A DNA stretch of 64,000 nucleotides from the NCBI GenBank assembly GCA_021740385.1, contig JAIOZY010000008.1, positions 60,186 through 124,185 on the forward strand. Direction: 5' to 3'. The notes under the pieces are model-generated. The model was not told where the DNA came from and did not search any database. It was given only the letters and a program-made list of their open reading frames with translations. This document shows, piece after piece, positions 26,820 to 34,300 of this stretch. Positions within the stretch are counted from its first letter, which is position 1. Every line of letters starts with the position of its first letter. Origin of the DNA: Prolixibacteraceae bacterium (lineage in GTDB: Bacteria; Bacteroidota; Bacteroidia; Bacteroidales; Prolixibacteraceae). A program made the translations under genes and the position numbers.

Positions 26820-29159
26820 TTATTCGTACCGCATGGCATTAACAGGATTTAAACGGGCTGCTTTAATGGCCTGGTATCCGCTCGATAACAGTATGATCAG
26901 AACAGAAAGTGCCAATACAAAAATGACATCTAAAACTGAGAATTGGTATTTAAATTGTCCGGGCGTGGTTTTCTCCAGGATATAAGCTATTGGGAAAACA
27001 TTCAGATTGGCTAATAAAATTAGAATCAGAAACTGACGTGTAAGCAATGGGAGTATATGAACTGTTTTTGCCCCCTGTACTTTCCGAATACCGATTTCTT
27101 TTGTTTTGCGCTGAGAAACAAAAACAACCAGTCCGAATAATCCAAACCCGGCAATAATTACCGCGAGTACGGCAAAAAACAGAAAGGTCCGTTGAGCACT
27201 GGTCCATATACGTATCGCGTCATCTTCGGTTCCCGATTTATAATCGGTTACTTCGAAAAGCAGATTTGGAAAAAGGTCATTCAAAACGCTTTCGATGTGC
27301 TTCTTACTTTTATGATATGAACCCGGAATTATTTTAAACGTAAGGTCGTTGTAGTAGTCCAGGTTTCCGGGATGTAATAACAGGAAATAGGGCCGAATCG
27401 GGTTATGTACATCTTCAATATTGAAATCTTTTATAACACCAATTACCGTGTAAATGCCTTCCCTGTTTATCCATTTTCCTAATGGATTTTCCCATCCAAG
27501 TTGCCTGGCAGCTGTTTCATTTATCAGGCATTTATTATTGTCTGACGCGTATTCTTCTGAAAAGTTCCGGCCTTCAACAATTTCCATTTCCATGGTATTG
27601 ATAAAATGTTCACATGCCTGGTTCCACCTGAAATAAACCCGGTTTTCCGGATCACCGCCTTCATACGTGGCTTCAGTTCCCCAGCTTGAAAGCATTGGCG
27701 AATTGATTGAAATGGAAAGGTCTTCAATATTTGGATTGCTCAATATCTTTTGTCGTATTTGTTCATAGCTGACATTTTTATAGGTTTCGGGTAACCGGCA
27801 GCGAATCAGGCTGCTAGTTTTGAAGCCCACATCCATGTTTTTCAGGAAATTTACCTGTTTATACATCCAGATGCTTGAGGTGATAAGAATTATGGAAAGA
27901 AAAAACTGAAAGTAGACCATGGCCGTCATGCCATGAATACGGCCCTTTTTAAACGGGCTCTTTCCTTTGAGAACAGTTACCGGTTTAAAACGGGATATGA
28001 TTAAGGCAGGATAACTTCCTGCTATTAAGCCGGTAATGAGTGAGGATACTAACAGGAAAATCAAAAACAGGGGTTGACGAAATAGCCTGAGCTCGATGTT
28101 CCGGTTAACTACCTGGTTAAACAGGGGAAGGATCAGATACGCAATGACAAGGCCAATAACAAACGATATCAATGCCATGATAACAGCTTCCGACAAGAAT
28201 TGCCAAACAATGTATTTCCGGCTGCTCCCGGTTGTTTTCCTAATACCAATTTCAAGCGACCGGAGTGACGAGAATGAAGTTGTCAGGTTCATGAAACTCA
28301 CACATGCAAGCAGGAGGGTAAGAATTCCAAGGAATGAAAAATAGTAAATGATTGACCCCCGGTCATCCCTGGGGCCCTCTTTCAGGTGTAGTTCGCTTAA
28401 CGGTTTGAGGTACAAATGACGCCTTGCATGTACATCGTGTTTGTTTTCAATATGCTTGATTTTTTCTGATACTATTTTACAGGAAGTATTTGGTTTCAAC
28501 AAAACGAAAGTCCTGTATGAATTGTTTGTCCAGTTATTTCCCATGTGGTTCAGGAGGTTGTGGCTTGATTTAAAGTAACTTGCCTGAATGGATGATTGCT
28601 CGGGCATATTTTCCATTACACCCGTAACCACCAACTCCCGTTTCCGTTCGTCGAGCAGTATTTTTCCAACCGGATTTTCATCGGGAAAATATTTTGCTGC
28701 CAGGGTTTCATTAAGGACAATTGAGTTTGGACGGTCGAGAATTCCCTCCTTTTCTCCTTTGATGATTTTGAAGGAGAACATGTCAAAAACACTTTCGGGA
28801 GCGAGGTACCCGTCTTCTTCAAAAAAGGTGCGTTCGCCGCCCGATGAAAGGTATTCGCCGTACACTTCGCGCAGCATAATTGCATTTTCAACTTCAGGAA
28901 TGTTTTCTGTTAAAAATTTGGCCAAGGGCACTGGCGTGTGATTCGAATCGTTCATTTTGTCATTAATCCGGTGGCTCTGTACCCTGTAAATCCTCCTGAA
29001 ATTGGAGTTGAATTTATCCCAGTCTTTTTCGTATTGTACATACCGGGCCAAGAGTATAAAAGCGGCAAGTCCAACCGAAAGGCAAAGCAACTGGATAGCT
29101 GAAAGTGTCCGGTTTCGTTTTATGTTCCTCCAGGCGATTATTATGAAATTTTTTATCAT
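26820..29159 (-). CDS. MacB/FtsX-like ABC transporter permease 4 (divergent)
   Basis: A 779-residue double-FtsX permease with the same layout as its neighbours: first membrane segment at about 19-41, central block from about 275, final block from about 670. It is the most divergent of the full-length set: the last FtsX unit reads KEIGIRKVQGAKTVHILPLL and the end is AARLNPVNAMRYE rather than AATRNPVEALRYE. It is the first gene behind a candidate sigma-54 promoter (29267-29282) and palindrome (29334-29354). It is followed by the truncated FtsX fragment. Confidence 0.9.
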   Translation of the reverse strand: MIKNFIIIAWRNIKRNRTLSAIQLLCLSVGLAAFILLARYVQYEKDWDKFNSNFRRIYRVQSHRINDKMNDSNHTPVPLAKFLTENIPEVENAIMLREVYGEYLSSGGERTFFEEDGYLAPESVFDMFSFKIIKGEKEGILDRPNSIVLNETLAAKYFPDENPVGKILLDERKRELVVTGVMENMPEQSSIQASYFKSSHNLLNHMGNNWTNNSYRTFVLLKPNTSCKIVSEKIKHIENKHDVHARRHLYLKPLSELHLKEGPRDDRGSIIYYFSFLGILTLLLACVSFMNLTTSFSSLRSLEIGIRKTTGSSRKYIVWQFLSEAVIMALISFVIGLVIAYLILPLFNQVVNRNIELRLFRQPLFLIFLLVSSLITGLIAGSYPALIISRFKPVTVLKGKSPFKKGRIHGMTAMVYFQFFLSIILITSSIWMYKQVNFLKNMDVGFKTSSLIRCRLPETYKNVSYEQIRQKILSNPNIEDLSISINSPMLSSWGTEATYEGGDPENRVYFRWNQACEHFINTMEMEIVEGRNFSEEYASDNNKCLINETAARQLGWENPLGKWINREGIYTVIGVIKDFNIEDVHNPIRPYFLLLHPGNLDYYNDLTFKIIPGSYHKSKKHIESVLNDLFPNLLFEVTDYKSGTEDDAIRIWTSAQRTFLFFAVLAVIIAGFGLFGLVVFVSQRKTKEIGIRKVQGAKTVHILPLLTRQFLILILLANLNVFPIAYILEKTTPGQFKYQFSVLDVIFVLALSVLIILLSSGYQAIKAARLNPVNAMRYE

Positions 29160-29266
29160 GGTTTTTGAAATGCTTTTACGTTATTCTTTCACATCTTTTC
29201 AGAATCAAAAAAAAGTTTCATTAAATATTTTTTAAAACCTTTTTCCGGTATAACGTTTTAACCAAT

Positions 29267-29282
29267 ACCAATTTTGGTGCCT
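29267..29282 (-). promoter_or_regulatory. Candidate sigma-54 promoter of FtsX gene 4
   Basis: Minus-strand reading AGGCACCAAAATTGGT agrees with the -24/-12 consensus at GGCAC and TTG, with correct spacing; the -12 C is replaced by G. It lies 108 bp before the start codon and 52 bp from the palindrome at 29334. Confidence 0.55.
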
Positions 29283-29333
29283 TTTGTGCAACTGCCATGA
29301 ATACAATTTGTTGATTGTTTTTTTGATTTATAA

Positions 29334-29354
29334 AATGTAAAAATATTTTACAGT
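29334..29354. promoter_or_regulatory. Candidate activator-binding palindrome upstream of FtsX gene 4
   Basis: AATGTAAA-AATAT-TTTACAGT: inner six bases of both arms and the AATAT spacer are identical to the site upstream of hlyD (48336-48356); the outermost bases differ. Probable binding site of the same regulator. Confidence 0.6.
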
Positions 29355-29401
29355 GATGTATGTTTTTTTGTCGGTTTTGGTTAATGTTTTCTATAAACGA
29401 A

Positions 29402-29436
29402 GAAAGAGGCTGTCTTTTAAAACAGCCCCCTCTTTC
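29402..29436. terminator. Intrinsic terminator after the DUF4097 gene
   Basis: Inverted repeat GAAAGAGGCTGT / ACAGCC..CCTCTTTC, about 14 pairs with a small bulge, in the convergence-free gap 29160-29481 between the DUF4097 gene and the FtsX 4 promoter. On the minus strand it follows the DUF4097 gene by about 45 bp. Confidence 0.6.
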
Positions 29437-29481
29437 GATCTGACAAAATATCTAACTAAACAATATTATGAAACTAAACTT

Positions 29482-30477
29482 TTAAAAATTTACATGAATA
29501 CTTCCTCCTGAAGAGTGCATGTAAACAGGGATACCGCCATTGTTCATTGTTCCGGTAATACGGTTTTTCTCCGACCTGCCCGAAAAATTGTTCAGGTCGA
29601 TATGTACCCTGTCGGCTTTTAAGTCGAGGTCGAGGCCGAGGTTTTCACCATCAAGGATGGTGGCATTGATACCTCCACCGCTCGAACGCAGATAAAGTTC
29701 CTTGCTGAGATTACGAATGTCGACACGAACAGAACCACCGCTTGAAGTTGCTTTTAAATAACCGGTTTCCCCGGATACTTTAACACCGCCACCGCTGCTG
29801 CTGGCTTCCACATCGCCGTTAATGTTAGTGAGGTGAACTCCACCGCCCGAACTGTGTGCTTTGATGTCTCCTTTTCCACCTTCGAGCGATACAGAACCGC
29901 CGCTTGAGCTCAAATCAACATTTCCGTTGTGATGAATGACTTTTACCCTGCCACCCGATGAATTGGCTTTTGTGATCCCTGAAATGTTATTAAGATGTAC
30001 CGAACCGCCGCTGCTGCTAAACCGATGCCGGCCCTTTACACCTGAAGCTTTCAGCCCGCCACCGCTTGATGAAGCATCGCACGACATCTCTTCGGGGACA
30101 ATGATTTGCAATGAAATACCCGCGTTTTTCCACATGTTGAAATCGACTTTGCGTTTTACTACGGCAATTATATCTGTCCCGTCTTTACGGATTTTCAGGT
30201 CGTACAGTTCCAAAACATCCCTGATGTCGGGATCTTCGGGGGGTAGTAGCCTGCCGTTTTTACGGATGAACAGGTTAATGATAACTTGCTGTTGGTTGTG
30301 GGTTAAAATTGTTACCGATCCGCCCGATGAGCGTGCATACAGGTTTCCGGGCTGGCTTTGTTCAAATGTCTTTGACAGGGTAGGGGTCCGGTCATCTTGT
30401 GCAATTCCGTTGCATGAAAGCAGCGAAGCCAATGCTGCAAGTACTATGTACATTTTTGAAGTAGGTTGTGTTTTCAT
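29482..30477 (-). CDS. DUF4097-like exported beta-repeat protein
   Basis: A 331-residue protein with a lipoprotein- or Sec-type signal (MYIVLAALASLLSCNGIAQD). After a small N-terminal beta domain it has a beta-helix-like repeat in which SSGGxV recurs about every 17-20 residues (ASSSGGGLKASGVKG, FSSSGGSVHLNNI, NSSGGRVKV, LSSSGGSVSLEGG and so on, about ten times). This is the DUF4097 putative-adhesin pattern; members often accompany envelope-stress operons. A single-strand beta-solenoid and a cell-surface or periplasmic role are inference. It follows an FtsX C-terminal remnant by about 250 bp, and no palindrome of the regulon is in front of it. Confidence 0.85.
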   Translation of the reverse strand: MKTQPTSKMYIVLAALASLLSCNGIAQDDRTPTLSKTFEQSQPGNLYARSSGGSVTILTHNQQQVIINLFIRKNGRLLPPEDPDIRDVLELYDLKIRKDGTDIIAVVKRKVDFNMWKNAGISLQIIVPEEMSCDASSSGGGLKASGVKGRHRFSSSGGSVHLNNISGITKANSSGGRVKVIHHNGNVDLSSSGGSVSLEGGKGDIKAHSSGGGVHLTNINGDVEASSSGGGVKVSGETGYLKATSSGGSVRVDIRNLSKELYLRSSGGGINATILDGENLGLDLDLKADRVHIDLNNFSGRSEKNRITGTMNNGGIPVYMHSSGGSIHVNF

Positions 30478-30582
30478 ACGTCCAATTTTTTAGTTTGCAA
30501 ATATTACGCGTTTTAAGTTTGAATTAACCAAGGTTATAGGTGGATGCCCTTTTTGAGTCGGTAAGTTAACCCGTAAGTCACG

Positions 30583-30735
30583 GCCAGCTGGCGGGGACTT
30601 TTAAAGCGCTGCAAAAATGTTGTTTTTTAGCACCAAAATACATTGTTTTATCAAGTTCATTCATCTATACTATCGTTGATTTTTATATTCTGTTCCATTC
30701 CGTTCACTTGGCGGAGGTTCGTGGAGCCTTACTCA
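30583..30735. repeat. Repeat-rich gap between the DUF4097 gene and the PIN pair
   Basis: Holds a GCCAGCTGGCGGGGAC palindrome (30583-30598) and, at 30687-30735, a degenerate copy of the FtsX 3'-end block (ATTCTGTTCC..GGAGCCTTACTCATATCTG). The whole gap 30478-30831 has no other coding sequence apart from the FtsX remnant at 30729-30773. Confidence 0.55.
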
Positions 30736-30773
30736 TATCTGATAGCCTCCACCGGTTTTCTGAAAGTGCATTT
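30729..30773 (-). pseudogene. FtsX C-terminal remnant
   Basis: On the minus strand the last 14 codons before a stop read KCTFRKPVEAIRYE, clearly the end of a MacB/FtsX-like permease (paralogues end AATRNPVEALRYE). Nothing upstream of it is FtsX-like: the PIN module starts 59 bp further along. It is the tail of a lost paralogue. Confidence 0.7.
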
Positions 30774-30831
30774 TTGAAAAAGTATCTGCAATTTTCGTAT
30801 TTTTGTTAACAGCAAATAGAAAAGTTTGGTT

Positions 30832-31041
30832 ATGAAAACAATAAGCATAAAGGTAAAAAACGAAACCGCAGAAAAAATGGAGCGGTTACCCGATAAAAAA
30901 AAAATGGAGTTGTCGCAGATGATCGACTTATGGATTTCGGAGCCAAAACCAATTTTACAAGTTATGGAAGAGCTTGGCGAATATGCTGCCAAACAAGGGC
31001 TGACTAAAGAAAAATTGGACGATTTAATGAACGATGAGTAA
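30832..31041 (+). CDS. Small antitoxin-like protein partner of the PIN gene
   Basis: A 69-residue Lys/Glu-rich protein (MKTISIKVKNETAEKMERLP, then SQMIDLWISEPKPI and KQGLTKEKLDDLMNDE). The N-terminal strand plus helices look like a ribbon-helix-helix-type antitoxin with an acidic C-terminal toxin-binding tail. Its stop is directly followed by the ATG of the PIN gene. The start at 30832 is preferred to a TTG at 30826. Confidence 0.85.
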   Translation: MKTISIKVKNETAEKMERLPDKKKMELSQMIDLWISEPKPILQVMEELGEYAAKQGLTKEKLDDLMNDE

Positions 31042-31446
31042 ATGAGAGTTGTAATTGACAACAATGTTTTAATCAGTGCGGCTTTACTAAAACACTCAGT
31101 TCCTTTCAAGACCTTTGAAAAAGCGGTAAAAACCCATGTGCTTTTAAGTTCACACAGGGTTTTGGAGGAATTCCTTAATACTATATTTAAACCTAAATTT
31201 GATAGGTACTTTAAGGATGATTTGGCAAAAAAAGGCTTTGTTATTTCGTTTATCTCAACTTCAACAGATATAAATGTAAAACACCATATTACTTTATGCC
31301 GTGATCCCAAAGATAACATGTACCTTGAATTGGCACTTTCAGGCAAGGCCGCTTGTATTGTTACAGGCGATAAAGATTTGCTTGTACTTGATCCGTTTCG
31401 TAATATCCGTATCATAACTCCTAAAGAATTTCTTGATCAGTTTTAA
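31042..31446 (+). CDS. PIN domain toxin candidate
   Basis: A 134-residue PIN-domain RNase candidate of the COG1569-like 'putative toxin' group. Acidic sites: D6 in VVIDNNVLISA, E in HRVLEEFLN (near residue 43), D in CRDPKDNMYLELA (near residue 90) and D in VTGDKDLLVL (near residue 110). It is predicted to cleave RNA when not bound by the 69-residue protein encoded immediately upstream. The pair runs against the direction of the FtsX array. Confidence 0.9.
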   Translation: MRVVIDNNVLISAALLKHSVPFKTFEKAVKTHVLLSSHRVLEEFLNTIFKPKFDRYFKDDLAKKGFVISFISTSTDINVKHHITLCRDPKDNMYLELALSGKAACIVTGDKDLLVLDPFRNIRIITPKEFLDQF

Positions 31447-31450
31447 TTTT

Positions 31451-31640
31451 ATTTATACCTCAACGCTTCTATCCCGATACACTACGTTATCGCGGATCTT
31501 CGCTCTCCTCTATTCATATCGGAGAGCTTCGATCCCGATTTGCTATACAATCGAGGATTTCGTTACTCATATCTGAGTGCCTCAATCCCAATACACTACG
31601 TTATCGCGGATCTTCGCTCTCCTCTATTCATATCGGAGAG
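31451..31640. repeat. 114-bp-period FtsX-tail repeat array A
   Basis: The stretch starting GATACACTACG is present twice, 114 bp apart (near 31476 and 31590). Each period contains two FtsX stop-codon cassettes (ATTCATATCGGAGAGCTTCGA and ACTCATATCTGAGTGCCTCA types), each forming its own small hairpin. These alternate with ATCCCGAT..ATCG.GGAT palindromes. The last cassette is the true end of FtsX gene 5. Confidence 0.8.
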
Positions 31641-33999
31641 CTTCGACAGGGTTTCTCCTGGCTGCTTTCCACGACTGAAACGTAACCGCCAGCAATGCAA
31701 CAACCAATGCCAGTAAGCCGGCCAGGGCAAATATCCACCAACTCAAATTGGTTTTATAGGCAAAGTTTTGCAGCCATTTATGCATGGCATAGTACGCAAC
31801 AGGTGTGGCTATTACAAAAGCAATGGTTGCCCATTTTACAAAGTCTTTGTTAAGCATGGTGAGCACTTCTGAAATGCGGGCGCCGTTTACCTTGCGAATG
31901 CCAATTTCTTTTGTTCGTTGTTGTGAAATGAAGAGCGAAACGGCGCTTGTTCCAATTATGCAAATTAAAATGCCAAGTAGTGAAAAGGTGAAAAGTACGC
32001 GGCTTAAAATTATTTCAGCTTTATACTGGTTGGCAACATAATCGTCTAAAAAGAAATAATCGAAATCCTGGCCGGGATAATATCTGTTCCAAAGTTTTTC
32101 AATATTTTTCATTGCCGGGTGCAGGTTGCAGGCATTAAGCCTTACGTGAATGAACCGGGCACGGTTTGCCGTTTCGTTAAGCCATATTGCAAAATCGCCA
32201 ATGGGTTCATGTGCCGTTGTATGGTTGAAATTTTTTGTGACTCCGATGATGTTAATTCTTGACTGATCCTCTTCAAGGGGTTGGCCGGCCTGGAAAATTT
32301 TAAGGTTTTCCATGTTCCCGTGCTTTTCCATCAAACGGTTGTAATAATGCTCGTTTATTACCATGCCCCGTACCGTGTCGGTTTGCGGAGGTATCCAGTT
32401 TTCAATAAATTCAATTTTCATGGTTTTCAGGTAATCATAATTGGCGAATATGAAGGCTACTTCGCCATCGACACCAAATTCATTTTTAAACGAGAGGTTT
32501 TGCGGAGGGTAGCCAAAGTGCTGCATGGTGAAACCAACCGAAGCAACCTGGCTTTGTTTTTCAAGTTCGCTGGCAAAAACGGCCGGGTCTTTTGTAAAGT
32601 CTTTTACGTGTAGCACAACAACGTTCTCTTTTTCGAAACCCATCGGGTTGTTAAGCATGAATCCAATTTGTTTGTTCACGGCAAATGCAGCTGCAAGCAA
32701 AATAATTAAGGTAGCCAATTGCGCTATTAGGATGGGGCGCATGGTAACTGCCGGTGTTTTCCTGATGTTGTTGAATTTTTGGTTTTTCCGTAAAAGAAAT
32801 AGTACAAAAATTCCGGTGATGCCCGTACTTATTGCAATCAATGAAATAATTGTAAAGTAAACCATTGGTTCATTGTAGTATATTTCGAACCTGATTTCGA
32901 ATAGCCGGTTTACCAGGGGTTTAATTAGTTCAACCACTCCCAGCGCAAGGGCCGCAGCAAATAGAAAAACGAAAAAAAATTCTGTTAATATTTGAACGAC
33001 AAGCTGTTTTGTTGTTGCCCCCATTGATTTTTTTATCTTAAATTCAGGCATTCTTTTTAAAAGTCGGGCCAGGTTAAGAATGGTGAAATTGAATATGGAA
33101 ACCAGTAAAATGGTGAATGCAATGGCTACAAATAACCCGATGTTAATTTTGTTTGAATTGTTTTTCAGTTCAAACCGGTCGTTGGTGTGTAAGTGTATGG
33201 ATGAGAGTGGTGTAAGAGTAAATCTGTATTTTTTCGGTCCCCTTGTTTTGGTTAGTGACGAGTTTTGAAAATGGTTTTGCAGTGCTTTTTCAACTTGCTT
33301 GGGTTTGGCATCTTTTTTTAGCAGATAGTAATTGTAAACCCACTGTGCTTTCGAATCGGGCAACGATTCGAAGCGCTCACCCAGTGCACCGTTTTGCGAG
33401 AGCAATATTTCATAGTTGAAATGTGTTTTCGGGTGCGTGTTTTTAACAATTCCCCTTATCTCGTAAGTTCCAACATCATTCACATATTGCAACGCTTCAA
33501 TTTTGATGGTTTTTCCAACCGGATTCTCATTGTTAAAATATTTTTCAGCCATTCTTTCAGAAATGAAAGCTGTATTTGGTTCGGTCAGTTCCGAAAGGTC
33601 GCCTACCAGTGCTTCAACTTCAAATAATTCAACAAATTCTTTATCGACCGAAAATATATCTTTTTGTTGGAGTTGCCTGTTTTCAATGCTTATTGTACCC
33701 GTGGGGGTATGCGAAAACCACGTGGCTTTTTCAACTTCGGGAATGTTTGACGTTGCCTGATGAACCATTCCAAGGCTGCGGGCCCACCTTGTGTCGTCAA
33801 TGCCCGTAGCCATTGAACTTACCCTGTAAATTTTTTCGCTGTTTTGAAAATGCTGGTCGAAACTTTTTTCATTTTGTGTATAGATAAATAAAATAAAGAA
33901 TGCACATACACCAGAGGTTAACCCTAAAAAATTGATCAACGAAAAGAACTTGTTGTTCCATATTTTCCGAAAACTGTATTTTATGTAATTCACAAACAT
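31624..33999 (-). CDS. MacB/FtsX-like ABC transporter permease 5
   Basis: A 791-residue double-FtsX permease: N-terminal membrane segment (INFLGLTSGVCAFFILFIY), first periplasmic domain (SIENRQLQQKDIFSVDKEFVELF), central membrane block (about 290-430), second periplasmic domain and the final block. The last part (KEIGIRKVNGARISEVLTMLNKDFVKW, then ENF/QNFAYKT.LSWWIFALAGLLAL) is nearly the same in genes 5, 7 and 8, whereas the periplasmic domains differ. Likely read through from gene 6 upstream, or from the 42.7-kb promoter. Its stop codon lies in a tail hairpin of array A. Confidence 0.9.
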   Translation of the reverse strand: MFVNYIKYSFRKIWNNKFFSLINFLGLTSGVCAFFILFIYTQNEKSFDQHFQNSEKIYRVSSMATGIDDTRWARSLGMVHQATSNIPEVEKATWFSHTPTGTISIENRQLQQKDIFSVDKEFVELFEVEALVGDLSELTEPNTAFISERMAEKYFNNENPVGKTIKIEALQYVNDVGTYEIRGIVKNTHPKTHFNYEILLSQNGALGERFESLPDSKAQWVYNYYLLKKDAKPKQVEKALQNHFQNSSLTKTRGPKKYRFTLTPLSSIHLHTNDRFELKNNSNKINIGLFVAIAFTILLVSIFNFTILNLARLLKRMPEFKIKKSMGATTKQLVVQILTEFFFVFLFAAALALGVVELIKPLVNRLFEIRFEIYYNEPMVYFTIISLIAISTGITGIFVLFLLRKNQKFNNIRKTPAVTMRPILIAQLATLIILLAAAFAVNKQIGFMLNNPMGFEKENVVVLHVKDFTKDPAVFASELEKQSQVASVGFTMQHFGYPPQNLSFKNEFGVDGEVAFIFANYDYLKTMKIEFIENWIPPQTDTVRGMVINEHYYNRLMEKHGNMENLKIFQAGQPLEEDQSRINIIGVTKNFNHTTAHEPIGDFAIWLNETANRARFIHVRLNACNLHPAMKNIEKLWNRYYPGQDFDYFFLDDYVANQYKAEIILSRVLFTFSLLGILICIIGTSAVSLFISQQRTKEIGIRKVNGARISEVLTMLNKDFVKWATIAFVIATPVAYYAMHKWLQNFAYKTNLSWWIFALAGLLALVVALLAVTFQSWKAARRNPVEALRYE

Positions 34000-34027
34000 T
34001 TTATTTTTTATTATCGTTCATTTTATA

Positions 34028-34300
34028 TTCTGCTCCAGTTCCTCCCCATTACGCGGGTGCTGTAGCTGCCCTGCGCAGGCGTCGGGGAGGTTAGCAGGGG
34101 CCTTACTCATACCTGAGTGCCTCAATCCCGATACACTACGTTATCGCGGATTTTCGCTCTCCTATATTCATATCGGAGAGCTTCGATCCCGATTTGCAAT
34201 AGAATCGAGGATTTCGTTACTCATACCTGAGTGCCTCAATCCCGATACACTACGTTATCGCGGATCTTCGCTCTCCTCTATTCATATCGGAGAGCTTCGA
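34028..34300. repeat. FtsX-tail repeat array B with 3'-end block
   Basis: 34028-34102 is the ATTCTGCTCCAGTTCCTCCCC block with an internal GC-rich hairpin. 34103-34300 repeats the two cassette types seen in array A, again with a 114-bp period (TTACTCATACCTGAG at 34103 and 34217), ending in the stop region of FtsX gene 6. Fills the gap between FtsX genes 5 and 6. Confidence 0.8.

Noticed and set aside
30478..30581. Regulon palindrome upstream of the DUF4097 gene
   Set aside because: No TGTAAA-N5-TTTACA-like sequence or -24/-12 element was found there.
30774..31415. Long minus-strand open frame over the PIN pair
   Set aside because: It is the antisense shadow of the two plus-strand genes; only its last 14 codons (30729-30773) are FtsX-like.
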